A stretch of 60,000 bases of DNA from Lineus longissimus (taxonomy: Eukaryota; Nemertea; Pilidiophora; Heteronemertea; Lineidae), in the NCBI RefSeq assembly GCF_910592395.1, contig NC_088319.1:17548001-17608000 (forward strand). Direction: 5' to 3'. The notes beneath the pieces were generated by a model. It searched no databases and was not told the origin of the DNA. It worked only from the letters and a program-made list of their open reading frames with translations. Position numbers and translations under genes: made by a program. Of the stretch, positions 50,101 to 54,378 are shown piece by piece. Numbering within the stretch: the first letter of the stretch is position 1; each line of letters opens with the position of its first letter.

Positions 50101-51072
50101 CAGAGTCTGTCAGCACAGCTGGCTGAGACTGAACAAGGTCATGCAGGAAGGTGAGTTATCTGATGTTTCCAGGTCAAGGTCAAATCTGAGGTATTGTGTA
50201 ATTGGGGGTCAAGGTTCATGAATCCTGTCCATTTCATTCATTCCATCTTTTGGCTCTTCAGGTTGATTGACCTGACATCTCGTCATCGTGCCGAAACCGA
50301 GATGGAGACTGAACGTCTCCGTACAGCACAGCTCCAGGCAGAGAGGACATTGGAGGCCCGTGAGCGTGCTCACAGACAGCGTGTGAAAGGAATGGAAGAA
50401 CAGGTCAGTTTGAGTCACCAGTGTCGGAGCAATGCTTGTACTATTTTGGATTTATGACAGATTTACTTTCTGCCTAGGATCAATGTCACCATGGTAACTG
50501 TACATCACTGATGGTTGTTAGTGATGCTTGGGACTGGACCTGGTTGATTGTTGTTGTTGTTGTTGTTGTTATGTACCCATGTGTGCCTCCAGCAATGAAA
50601 GGTTTGATCTACGTTATGGTGTTGGGTTTATATGGAATCCTGTGTAAACTCTGCTTCATGGGAACATGTCAGTGAGCCAATGAAGCTATCCTGTTCATGA
50701 CTTCATTCTCTCCATTTTCCCTTTCAGATTGCCACCCTCAAGGACCAGCTAGCACAAGAGATGCGGAAACGTCAACAATACATCTCGCGCAGCGCTCACA
50801 CCGGTGATGAGATTAGCAACATACGCAGCATCCTTAACGGATCTCTGACCAATATTTCGCGTGATCCAGCCCTCGATGCTGTCCTTCTGGAGCATGAAGC
50901 TCGTAAGCTTGATGAAAGTATGGAATACCACCAGCCGACCAGGCTATCACCTCGCCACAGGTCTCCCGTGCGTGCGGCTTCCCCACAGCGCCGTCTGACA
51001 TCTACGCCCACCGGTCGGTCATCATCGCTGCGACGAGCTACGAGTCCGATCAGACGCAGCATCAGGAAGTAG
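2044..51072 (+). CDS. CROCC: Rootletin (ciliary rootlet coiled-coil protein), whole coding span
   Basis: Encodes rootletin, the long coiled-coil protein that polymerises into the striated ciliary rootlet at the base of cilia and forms linker fibres between centrioles. Joining the exon at 2044 to exons 2, 3, 4a and 5-28 (without the microexon) gives 6477 nt, or 2158 codons plus a stop, with every junction phase-compatible. The order of conserved blocks follows vertebrate rootletin from recall: the N-terminal Rootletin domain (residues about 100-390, with RVEDLLA, KLQAYQ and AYFS-like segments), an RS/SP-rich break (about 535-575), heptad rod, a second RS/SP break (about 1480-1560) followed by the DPEAVR.ALR segment, more rod, and the TLEARERAHRQRV segment near residue 2020. 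A basic SP-rich tail of about 90 residues extends past the vertebrate end. The gene is identified with near certainty; the choice of first exon and isoforms is inference. Confidence 0.96.
5773..5949 (+). CDS. CROCC: CROCC candidate alternative first exon 1b, Pro/Thr-rich head
   Basis: An ATG follows an in-frame TAA (5764-5766) and opens 59 codons: MLCIRALNGVPRPP, a Pro/Gly/Arg-rich middle, a Thr/Ser run, then MNVITW before donor GTAGGT in phase 0, which fits exon 2. A TATATAT element at 5724-5730 lies at a suitable distance for a start site near 5755. The local GC rise supports a functional segment. No homology is recognised, so this is a candidate only. Confidence 0.35.
7035..7048 (+). promoter_or_regulatory. 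X-box-like RFX site upstream of exon 1c
   Basis: GTTTCCACGGTAAC matches the RFX X-box consensus GTHNYYATRRNAAC at all but one constrained position. It lies 82 bases before the ATG of exon 1c, the distance at which X-boxes of ciliary genes usually act in nematodes. Rootletin genes are known RFX targets in other animals. Confidence 0.5.
7130..7252 (+). CDS. CROCC: CROCC alternative first exon 1c (VIQ head)
   Basis: An ATG after an in-frame TGA (7088-7090) opens 41 codons beginning MTAWVKDGFLYYVSK and ending WEAAELQDVIQ, then donor GTAACC in phase 0. Joined to exon 2 it reads LQDVIQ|KLEDSVL, which matches the extreme N-terminus of vertebrate rootletin (LETVIQ then TLESSVL) as I recall it. This homology across the splice junction makes it a better match to the ancestral first exon than the exon at 2044. 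An X-box-like site lies 82 bases upstream of the ATG. Confidence 0.72.
8513..8546. repeat. Inverted repeat / hairpin
   Basis: Arms CTCGACCC(TAT)CCGC and GCGGAGGGTCGAG pair over about 13 bp with a 2-nt bulge around the loop GGCACA. It is GC-rich against an AT-rich intron. It could be a foldback-element end or a structured RNA segment; function unknown. Confidence 0.6.
13213..13242 (+). CDS. CROCC: CROCC alternative first exon 1d (short VIQ head)
   Basis: An ATG opens ten codons, MSERLESVIQ, ending at a GTGCAT donor in phase 0. Joined to exon 2 it reads LESVIQ|KLEDSVL, very close to the vertebrate N-terminus. The open frame extends upstream to 13150 but this is its only ATG. It appears to be a paralogue of exon 1c, with the same six-residue helix and splice position but a different leader. 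The donor is not strong. Confidence 0.62.
14404..14417 (+). promoter_or_regulatory. Perfect X-box (RFX site) before exon 2
   Basis: GTAACCATGGTAAC fits the RFX consensus GTHNYYATRRNAAC at every position and is nearly palindromic. It lies 54 bases before the exon 2 acceptor. It may be an intronic enhancer for the upstream promoters or mark a start site nearby. Confidence 0.5.
14472..14765 (+). CDS. CROCC: CROCC exon 2
   Basis: Acceptor TTTGCAG, donor GTATGT, 98 codons, phase 0 at both ends. It encodes KLEDSVLKNG through QEENRMLQSELSRVEDLLAA to YNALSEK, the start of the conserved Rootletin domain; the ELSRVEDLLA stretch is the clearest family hallmark. It is the common acceptor for first exons 1a-1d. 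Confidence 0.95.
18098..18318. repeat. Diverged tandem duplication, about 120-bp unit
   Basis: Two copies share TCAAGC(A/T)TGGCTTATCAGT, then GTGTTGG(T/C)TATTCTCAA, then CAGGTTATTAGC in the same order, separated by about 115-120 bases. It is an old local duplication inside intron 2. Confidence 0.6.
18698..18711 (+). promoter_or_regulatory. Near-perfect X-box in intron 2
   Basis: GTTGCCATGGTAAT differs from the RFX consensus only at the last base. It is distant from any exon, so an intronic enhancer role is the only reading, and chance is possible. Confidence 0.3.
21810..22202 (+). CDS. CROCC: Candidate alternative first exon, His-rich head
   Basis: The ATG directly follows an in-frame TAG (21807-21809) and opens 131 codons, of which 38 are His, with repeated QGHH. 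It ends at a perfect GTAAGT donor (22203) in phase 0, compatible with exon 3. Against this, the DNA is a CATCAT/AGGTCA-type repeat that is also open on the minus strand (21820-22263, Asp/Glu-rich, about 147 codons) and for about 40 codons in a second plus frame (Ser-rich, ending SPRSTRRS). Low complexity alone can keep frames open. The donor and phase favour the plus reading; no homology helps. Confidence 0.3.
23571..23980. mobile_element. Foldback / MITE-like element, about 410 bp
   Basis: Ends carry imperfect inverted repeats, AGCYGCRCTTACACCAC at the left and its complement at the right. The TTACACCA motif recurs inside at about 23653 and 23802 and inverted at about 23934. GGACCACCAAT near the left end also pairs with ATTGGTCCACCA near the right. 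There is no transposase frame, so it is non-autonomous. Exact ends and target duplication are unresolved. Confidence 0.6.
24726..24811. repeat. 43-bp perfect tandem duplication
   Basis: Two identical 43-bp copies, each starting TGACTATTTCTGGGTTAAGG, directly abutting. A recent slippage duplication in intron 2. Confidence 0.9.
25810..26001 (+). CDS. CROCC: CROCC exon 3
   Basis: Acceptor TTTCTAG, donor GTACGC, 64 codons, phase 0 at both ends. It encodes LESSLKLDIGDAMQED through NVELRRKLEEE to RKLQAYQDGQQRQAQLVQKL, nearly identical to vertebrate rootletin in the last part, within the N-terminal Rootletin domain. Confidence 0.95.
28001..28126. repeat. 63-bp perfect tandem duplication
   Basis: Two consecutive copies starting TGTTAAGCTATTATTCAGAG, with no mismatch that I can see. 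Recent duplication in intron 3. Confidence 0.9.
29155..29190 (+). promoter_or_regulatory. Internal CROCC core promoter (TATA + Inr)
   Basis: A TATATAT box at 29155-29161 is followed by TCAGT at 29184-29188, the canonical initiator. The A of the initiator lies 31 bases after the TATA start, which is the expected spacing. AGACGTG at 29217-29223 resembles a downstream promoter element but sits about four bases beyond its usual position. The ATG of exon 1e follows 77 bases after the predicted start. Confidence 0.6.
29263..29520 (+). CDS. CROCC: CROCC alternative first exon 1e, Ser/Pro/Arg-rich head
   Basis: An ATG follows an in-frame TAG (29239-29241) and opens 86 codons: MDRRRTGERRERSSPLGDAT, several SP/TP motifs (RTPSPRS, SVTPGP), ending VPKVILQ before donor GTATGT in phase 0. 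That phase fits exons 4a and 4b (KVILQ|VLQYK). The isoform would lack the first about 199 residues, including most of the N-terminal Rootletin domain, and carry a basic, phosphorylatable head resembling the RS/SP breaks elsewhere in the protein. The TATA/Inr pair upstream supports an independent promoter. Confidence 0.7.
30967..31047 (+). CDS. CROCC: CROCC exon 4a (alternative)
   Basis: Acceptor ATGCAG, donor GTGAGT, 27 codons, phase 0 at both ends. It encodes VLQYKKKCSDFEGKYAETR and eight more residues. It resembles vertebrate ILQYKKRCSELE most closely in its first half. It is paired with exon 4b, which occupies the same place in the protein. A GTAAAT donor eight codons earlier (31024) would give a 19-codon version, also in phase 0. 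Confidence 0.85.
31465..31548 (+). CDS. CROCC: CROCC exon 4b (alternative)
   Basis: Acceptor ACAACAG, donor GTAGGT, 28 codons, phase 0 at both ends. It encodes VLQYKRKVGDVEDRNAELEA and eight more residues. It starts with the same VLQYK as exon 4a, 417 bases downstream, and clearly derives from exon duplication. Its length is exactly four heptads, against 27 residues in 4a. Both could be used in turn or, by phase, together. Confidence 0.83.
31549..33457 (+). other. CROCC intron 4 (1.9 kb)
   Basis: No coding exon, RNA gene or repeat was recognised. The open frame at 32589-32894 has no homology, start context or splice support. Confidence 0.5.
33458..33576 (+). CDS. CROCC: CROCC exon 5
   Basis: Acceptor CTAACAG; a second AG six bases on would drop two residues (LQ) in frame. 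It encodes LQVTTDSLHSRLE to LEAALIKLEEEQQR, the last part matching vertebrate LESALIRLEEEQQR. Donor GTATGC, ends in phase 2 with the Arg codon split. Confidence 0.93.
33814..34192 (+). CDS. CROCC: CROCC exon 6
   Basis: Encodes SSSLAHVNSMLREQLDQA through EEQSFNEYFSAEHSRLLSLW to LTQSQ, the end of the conserved N-terminal Rootletin domain. Acceptor TTCCAG, donor GTAGGA, ends in phase 0. The FNEYFS.EHSRLL.LWR segment is one of the best conserved in the family. Confidence 0.96.
34230..34276. repeat. Dispersed short repeat copy
   Basis: The stretch ending TGATGATGTTTCTTCATTTT (34258-34277) recurs in intron 23 at about 49128-49147 and, inverted and diverged, in intron 17 near 44174-44220, each time with an A/T- and C/G-run neighbourhood. 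It is probably a short non-autonomous dispersed element. Confidence 0.4.
34348..35021 (+). CDS. CROCC: CROCC exon 7, with RS/SP break
   Basis: Acceptor TTCCCAG, donor GTAAGT, 674 nt, ends in phase 2. It encodes rod, then ALRDIANAVIDD, then an Arg/Ser/Pro-rich break (residues about 535-575: RSARSTSPLRSRSPRPGSRR and RSPIRARSP), then the conserved TALNKRQLQVQELRARL. Vertebrate rootletin has a similar SP-rich interruption here. The break is encoded by repeated AGGTCACC. Confidence 0.96.
35291..35542 (+). CDS. CROCC: CROCC exon 8
   Basis: Acceptor TTCTTCAG, donor GTGAGT, 252 nt, enters and leaves in phase 2. It encodes SRRDRDESSRDRDRMKN to KDKDRQIKENER, coiled coil with charged heptads; LNMENEKLQAANAELQRHRD matches the vertebrate LQAAQEELRRQRD region. 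Confidence 0.95.
35746..35873 (+). CDS. CROCC: CROCC exon 9
   Basis: Acceptor TTTCAG, donor GTAAGT, 128 nt, phases 2 to 1. It encodes CHKAIDSLEDKISALKEDG to LEQEKAEI, rod segment aligned with vertebrate SHRQLEQLEGK...LQAEKAEV. Confidence 0.94.
36113..36400 (+). CDS. CROCC: CROCC exon 10
   Basis: Acceptor CTTTTCAG, donor GTGAGT, 288 nt, phases 1 to 1. It encodes TEALSRAEVGKAELELEINK to VEQEKMELDTEKMG; EEASLRDALLKMQALNEGL matches the vertebrate EEASLQDSLSKLSALNESL segment. Confidence 0.95.
36401..38175 (+). other. CROCC intron 10 (1.8 kb)
   Basis: Nothing recognisable. A G-run near 37605 is the only simple sequence. Confidence 0.5.
38176..38604 (+). CDS. CROCC: CROCC exon 11
   Basis: Acceptor CTGCAG, donor GTAGGC, 429 nt, phases 1 to 1. 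It encodes GLNQTLEMNDNLQDNLQQE to ELLLRKESLQ. Long coiled coil; QLTASERENRQQSEVIASL and ALEVRKEQLEGENQELLLRK follow the vertebrate order. Confidence 0.95.
38605..40183 (+). other. CROCC intron 11 (1.6 kb)
   Basis: Nothing recognisable on either strand. Confidence 0.5.
40184..40353 (+). CDS. CROCC: CROCC exon 12
   Basis: Acceptor TTTTCAG, donor GTGCGT, 170 nt, phases 1 to 0. It encodes ADISRLRKEMEIEVEKLEHQ to AHEEDLERVQREK, which matches vertebrate AHEEDLQRLQREK. Confidence 0.95.
40855..41034 (+). CDS. CROCC: CROCC exon 13
   Basis: Acceptor TTTCTAG, donor GTCAGT, 60 codons, phase 0. It encodes ENQRLQLESQRDEILHANSM to SLLMAENDKQQ, aligned with the vertebrate EKEELSEEIAALQQERDEGLL region. Confidence 0.95.
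41364..41560 (+). CDS. CROCC: CROCC exon 14
   Basis: Acceptor CTTTCAG, donor GTAAGT, 197 nt, phases 0 to 2. It encodes SLSLAEQEKSTLQEKLNNAQ to RFRIQFEEA. Rod segment equivalent to vertebrate ALSLKESEKTALSEKL. Confidence 0.94.
41853..42028 (+). CDS. CROCC: CROCC exon 15
   Basis: Acceptor TTTGCAG, donor GTACGG, 176 nt, phases 2 to 1. It encodes TEAHEKELKDLKNVIIDLQR to EANRKIRE; LKVQLKMIEESRDCIRRDLI matches vertebrate LRTQLRLLEDARDGLRRELL. Confidence 0.95.
42201..42386 (+). CDS. CROCC: CROCC exon 16
   Basis: Acceptor TTTGCAG, donor GTAAGT, 186 nt, phases 1 to 1. It encodes GDECRELMRKDISDLKRCCN to LSDAKQRIL. Contains an unusual adjacent Cys pair in the rod (LKRCCNDEV). Confidence 0.94.
42387..43827 (+). 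other. CROCC intron 16 (1.4 kb) with dispersed repeat
   Basis: Mostly plain intron. At about 43566-43775 lies a repeat whose motif TAGAGAAGGTGTCCTG is tandemly doubled (38-bp unit), with flanks resembling sequence near 22935-23050. No gene. Confidence 0.5.
43828..44072 (+). CDS. CROCC: CROCC exon 17
   Basis: Acceptor GATACAG, donor GTAACA, 245 nt, phases 1 to 0. It encodes VLDEEKQGVQKEAGDLRASL to RRENFGLKQK; ARRELQELRRQVKLLDGE is nearly the vertebrate sequence. Confidence 0.95.
44262..44697 (+). CDS. CROCC: CROCC exon 18, start of second RS/SP break
   Basis: Acceptor TGTTCAG, donor GTAAGC, 436 nt, phases 0 to 1. It encodes VVETEASREALRKELANLQR to LRRTIGFRQEM, then SP-rich ARARSPSPRRSRPSSPTK. 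The rod breaks here as in vertebrate rootletin. Confidence 0.95.
44975..45301 (+). CDS. CROCC: CROCC exon 19, second RS/SP break and DPEAVR segment
   Basis: Acceptor CTTCCAG, donor GTCAGT, 327 nt, phases 1 to 1. Begins GFDNTYTTTTDGRGSPIPRT, continues SP-rich (SRSPMRSLSPSRGG), then DIDPEAVRVALRDFVQQLAG, matching vertebrate DLDPEAVRGALREFLQEL, and resumes coiled coil. Confidence 0.96.
45302..46370 (+). other. CROCC intron 19 (1.1 kb)
   Basis: Nothing recognisable on either strand. Confidence 0.5.
46371..46714 (+). CDS. CROCC: CROCC exon 20
   Basis: Acceptor CTGACAG, donor GTAGGA, 344 nt, phases 1 to 0. It encodes DKRGIDSRLASTQAALMLQE to LTDKETENQ; CTKLELNRRSLEGDLQRMRL matches vertebrate TVKLELQRRSLEGELQRSRL. 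Confidence 0.96.
46715..48321 (+). other. CROCC intron 20 (1.6 kb)
   Basis: Nothing recognisable. The minus-strand open frame at 47578-47985 has no start context, splice support or homology that I recognise. Confidence 0.5.
48322..48462 (+). CDS. CROCC: CROCC exon 21
   Basis: Acceptor TTTCAG, donor GTAAGC, 47 codons, phase 0. It encodes VLQDRIENMTRQIQDLEDKS to EAESEQKDR; LQLTVDRLTSALNKTEEAE matches vertebrate LQLTVERLNGALAKVEESE. Confidence 0.95.
48610..48630 (+). CDS. CROCC: CROCC 21-nt microexon, one heptad
   Basis: Acceptor CTCTTTCAG and donor GTAAGA frame seven codons, VQNLRYE, in phase 0. Joining exon 21 directly to exon 23 aligns without a gap to vertebrate rootletin over about 49 residues, so the microexon would add seven residues, exactly one heptad. 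It resembles the start of exon 23 (VQSLNMS). It is likely a cassette exon. Both splice signals are strong, but inclusion is unproven. Confidence 0.6.
48939..49078 (+). CDS. CROCC: CROCC exon 23
   Basis: Acceptor CTCTCCAG, donor GTATGC, 140 nt, phases 0 to 2. It encodes VQSLNMSLQDTAGTVQELQE to RRVLQERLDTT; ALTSSEHDRRVLQERLD matches vertebrate ALTACEHDRQVLQERLD. Confidence 0.96.
49279..49408 (+). CDS. CROCC: CROCC exon 24
   Basis: Acceptor TTTGCAG, donor GTAAGT, 130 nt, phases 2 to 0. It encodes RQALNESKKQNHSLMERVQA to MRQSHA, aligned with vertebrate RQALSEARKQSSSLGEQVQ. Confidence 0.95.
49614..49814 (+). CDS. CROCC: CROCC exon 25
   Basis: Acceptor GTTACAG, donor GTGCGT, 67 codons, phase 0. 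It encodes MLVQRQEAEQELTQRLQKSQ to LKKTLDK; EKREMERSAVRLEKDKTALK is almost identical to the vertebrate block. Confidence 0.96.
49981..50150 (+). CDS. CROCC: CROCC exon 26
   Basis: Acceptor CATTCCAG, donor GTGAGT, 170 nt, phases 0 to 2. It encodes VEREKMRTEEVATKSVFEKN to LAETEQGHAG. Coiled coil. Confidence 0.94.
50262..50403 (+). CDS. CROCC: CROCC exon 27
   Basis: Acceptor CTCTTCAG, donor GTCAGT, 142 nt, phases 2 to 0. It encodes RLIDLTSRHRAETEMETERL to VKGMEEQ; ERTLEARERAHRQRVKGMEE is the best conserved C-terminal rootletin block. Confidence 0.96.
50485..50498 (+). promoter_or_regulatory. Perfect X-box in intron 27
   Basis: GTCACCATGGTAAC fits the RFX consensus at every position. It lies about 80 bases after exon 27, near the 3' end of the gene, so if functional it would be a downstream or intronic enhancer. 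Chance is possible. Confidence 0.3.
50728..51072 (+). CDS. CROCC: CROCC exon 28, last coding exon with SP-rich tail
   Basis: Acceptor CTTTCAG; encodes IATLKDQLAQEMRKRQQY, then NIRSILNGSLTNISRDP, then a basic tail with RLSPRHRSPVRAASPQRR and RRATSPIRRSIRK, stop TAG at 51070-51072. Vertebrate rootletin ends soon after the LKGQLQQELRR segment, so the last about 90 residues are an extension. The tail repeats the RS/SP style of the two internal breaks. Confidence 0.95.
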   Translation: MATLKDQLAQEMRKRQQYISRSAHTGDEISNIRSILNGSLTNISRDPALDAVLLEHEARKLDESMEYHQPTRLSPRHRSPVRAASPQRRLTSTPTGRSSSLRRATSPIRRSIRK

Positions 51073-51780
51073 ACACTGCCATCAGATCAATCTTATTACT
51101 AGACTCCATCATTCCATCCAAGAATGCTGCGGGCGGGAAATGATATCTCCGTCCGCCCAACCATTCCACCCATCTGACAAATAGACTATGCAAATCATTA
51201 CTTAATGCCATCTGGTGGTGCTCATATGAACTATTTTCTTTAGAAAATCAGTATTGCTAAGAACGAACATGAGAAGAGAGCGTGGGTGCAGATACCTGGT
51301 TGAATTCCACTTTTTATATGGACTGCGATCAAGGGTTGGTGTAAAATATGGATCATAGTCACAAGGAAGGACTGTTGATACTGTGGCAGCAGCAGAAAAT
51401 GAGGTCGTGACTTATATCGTTATTGAACTTCTGTTTGTTGTAAATCTCTTGAAGGATGTTTTAGTAGGTTATTACGAGGAAGGAGTAGACATTTTAGAAA
51501 TGATAGGAATTACATTTATACAAGTTTTGAGGATAAAGCAGTATTAAGACCAGTTGTACCTGCTTGCATGAACCCCTCAGACACCTAACCCTTTAGGAGC
51601 CTCGCATAGTCATATCCTTGTTGAAGGGTAAGCCTATTTGGGGAAAATTAACAAGAACATCCAAGTATATTTTGGAGATTCTGAATCACCTGCTGTCTTT
51701 GAGGGTTAGTCCGTCTGCTCGGGAAGAGAATGAAAAACGACAGGAGATGTTGGACCTTTTCAACCCCAGTTTCTAAACTG

Positions 51781-51810
51781 GACTCTTCTAATGCATTAGC
51801 TAGAAGAGTC
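51781..51810 (+). repeat. Perfect 10-bp stem hairpin in CROCC 3' UTR
   Basis: GACTCTTCTA and TAGAAGAGTC are exact complements separated by ten bases. In RNA this would be a stable stem-loop; a protein-binding element is one possible role. Confidence 0.6.
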
Positions 51811-54006
51811 TATGCAGGGAAATGAGGGGGAAAAGTTAGTTCAGTTTAATTTTCCACTACTGTGATATTCAAGTGTAGAATATGTGTACTTATTTCAGGA
51901 ATCGTGAGGTGGATCCAAAGGGTTTACTGAATGGCCCCAATGACCAGAGGCTGTACATGGATCCCCCACTGAAAGGTCTTGGCTGCAACCCTTCCCCGCC
52001 ATATTGGATCCACCTCTATGAATCATTGCAGTGGTTTAAGCTACAATAGGTGACAGGTTTTTTTGTATACATAAATTTTGAACTCCATACTTTTTAATCA
52101 TTTGATGCCGTCCATGTGTAGTCGTTTCATAATCGCACTTTTTGGGCCAGCGATCTAGGAAGTAATTCTCATTGTATTTAATTCCATATACTATATAAGT
52201 AATCACATTGTTTTCTAAAAAACTTTTAAATATTGCGTGTGCCGTAATTGAAGAAATGGCCGATTGATTTGATGGTTTGCCCTCGTGGTCTTAACGCCGG
52301 TGGTCTCACTATGGAGGTGATTTGATTTAAAGACGTCAATATGTTTGGGTGCAAGTTAGTAGCATCATTGATGACACGCGTGCGTCACTCACTGTACATT
52401 CATAGTGCACCGAGTCCTAATCACCGGAGGTCAGGTGATCTGGATGTTTCATATACCCAATTTGCGTCTTTAACCAAAAACTAAATTTTCTCAAATTCTA
52501 AGCAGAAGTGATTTAAGCCGGAGTTAAATGAGAGAAAATGAACTTTTCGCTGCACATTTTTCGGAGAGCCTACGTTGGACCAGGAGGGCGGTTGATTTAT
52601 GCGAATATAATTATGTAAATGATAGGGAAACGTGAACAAGTCTGAACACTTAATTAGCTAATTAAATCTAATCAAAACCTTGTCGTGTGCTTATGGGGAG
52701 TTTTTGTAGAGAATCTCATGCACTTAATCAGAATTTTAAAGATTTTTGAATTTTGAATTTTAATGAAATGGTTTTATCCATATTTCAGTATTGATTATGA
52801 AAATGGGTGATTTATTCATTTTATTTGGTAACCATAGAGATTGAGATGAGCCCACCGTACAACCAATTCCAGACTGAGATATCAGTCTCGATCACTAGGA
52901 CAAGACCAGACAGTCAGAATCAAAATGAACATTCTGTGTCATCCAATTTTTGAATCAGATGTTTTTAAAATTTCCCCAGCGGTGCACTTTCAGCCTATGG
53001 AGTTTTAAGGTCATGTATTTTGGTAGGTTTCTTAAAGGAATTGTGTTGTTTTTATTATTTTGTGCTTAATACAGGTTCTAGTAGACTCTGGTTGGGTTTC
53101 AGAAGGCTGGTTGTAGAATTCAGTTGTGGAAGTTTTGCTCTATTTTAAGTGGAACTAAACCGTCGAAGAACAAATTTCTTATGATTCAGTAAATTTTTGG
53201 ACTTTCGGATATTTCTGACAATGTTGAATCTGTCATCTCATTTGATGCAAAACAATACTTTCTCACAGTGTCTTGATCTTGACCTCAAAGGTCATGGTGA
53301 CCTTCACCTTCACAACGTCATGATGTCACCCTTGGTGTCTGGAGATCGTTTTAAAAGCCAGTTTCCATGTTTCAACCCTGCACATGCATGAACTTGGCAA
53401 ATTAGGAATTTGATCATTATCTTATCATTGCTGCACAGAGCCCTGAAGTTGGTGTAGCTCCAATTGATGTTGGTGATATGTAGGTCAACATGGTTGAGTC
53501 TGTTGTGGTTGTGATTAACTGGTTTTCCTCATCATGTGGGAGAGCCAAGACACAGATTCCCTGGGACCAGGTATTAGACCTGGATGGGGTATTTTTGGCT
53601 GGTATTGTTCTGCTCCTAATTTGCCTCCAGGGATGCAGTCCTTGGTTATGAATGTGTAGCTTGTATAGATTACTGTGGTGACATCGAGACGCTGCAATTA
53701 TGTTAAATGATGACGACACTTCTGATCCTGACGTACTCTTGAGAATCCTTGGGAAATCGGCCAACTTGGAGCTTGGTGAACGATGTTTGACTTGACACCA
53801 AATGGAGCAACTTTCCCAATCTGTTCTCGGCGAGTTTCCTGGAACCAGCGCTGTTCTTGTTTTAAGAGAATATTTATAATATTATTTTATTACTTTTCTC
53901 GATTGATTTTAGCTGAAGTAGAAGACGAATTAGCTTGCTCGCTTTTAGTGAAAGTTGTTGTATAGAATGTTATAGGATGATAATGCCTTACTGTGTTGTC
54001 GGTCTC

Positions 54007-54012
54007 AATAAA
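54007..54012 (+). terminator. CROCC: CROCC poly(A) signal
   Basis: AATAAA followed by GT/TG-rich sequence (GAGTGATTGATGAATGAG and later TTTTGTGC). Cleavage is predicted near 54025-54035. Confidence 0.65.
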
Positions 54013-54047
54013 TGAGTGATTGATGAATGAGAACAAATCACTTTGTC

Positions 54048-54053
54048 TTTATT
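54048..54053 (-). terminator. TMC: TMC poly(A) signal
   Basis: AATAAA on the minus strand (TTTATT on plus), 224 bases past the TMC stop. It faces the CROCC signal only 35 bases away, so cleavage sites of the two genes coincide or cross. Confidence 0.6.
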
Positions 54054-54276
54054 TTGTGCAAGTTGAATTCATTAAACCCATTCAGGTGGTCCGAGTAAGG
54101 TCACAGTTACTCCTTTTCAGCAAGAACTATAGAGTGGTTTCACATCATTGCCTGCCATGTTGGAGGTTCAGACAAATATCCTGAATGATCTGATCTTTGT
54201 GAGTAAAAACATATCACAGAGTTCGAGTCTCCCCTCATGATGATTATAAAGGGACAGGTCTGAGTGCCATCATTGA

Positions 54277-54378
54277 TCAAACCACTGATATGTCCGTCTC
54301 ACTCCCTGACTCCCCAAACTTGGCAAACTTGCTGTTCTGTGCCGCAGCCAAGATTTTCCTCTTCCCAACTGAACGCTC
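54277..54378 (-). CDS. TMC: TMC exon 14 (last)
   Basis: Acceptor TCTTTCAG, phase 0. It encodes ERSVGKRKILAAAQNSKFAK to TDISVV, stop TGA. Short polar cytoplasmic tail, no recognised motif. Confidence 0.9.
   Translation of the reverse strand, partial: ERSVGKRKILAAAQNSKFAKFGESGSETDISVV

Larger units (their letters stand above)
51073..54030 (+). other. CROCC: CROCC 3' untranslated region
   Basis: About 2.95 kb between the stop and the poly(A) signal at 54007, without a supported gene. Holds two inverted repeats, 51131-51158 (GGGCGG and CCGCCC, 16 bases apart plus one G-U pair) and 51781-51810. Earlier termination by a variant signal is possible. Confidence 0.6.
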
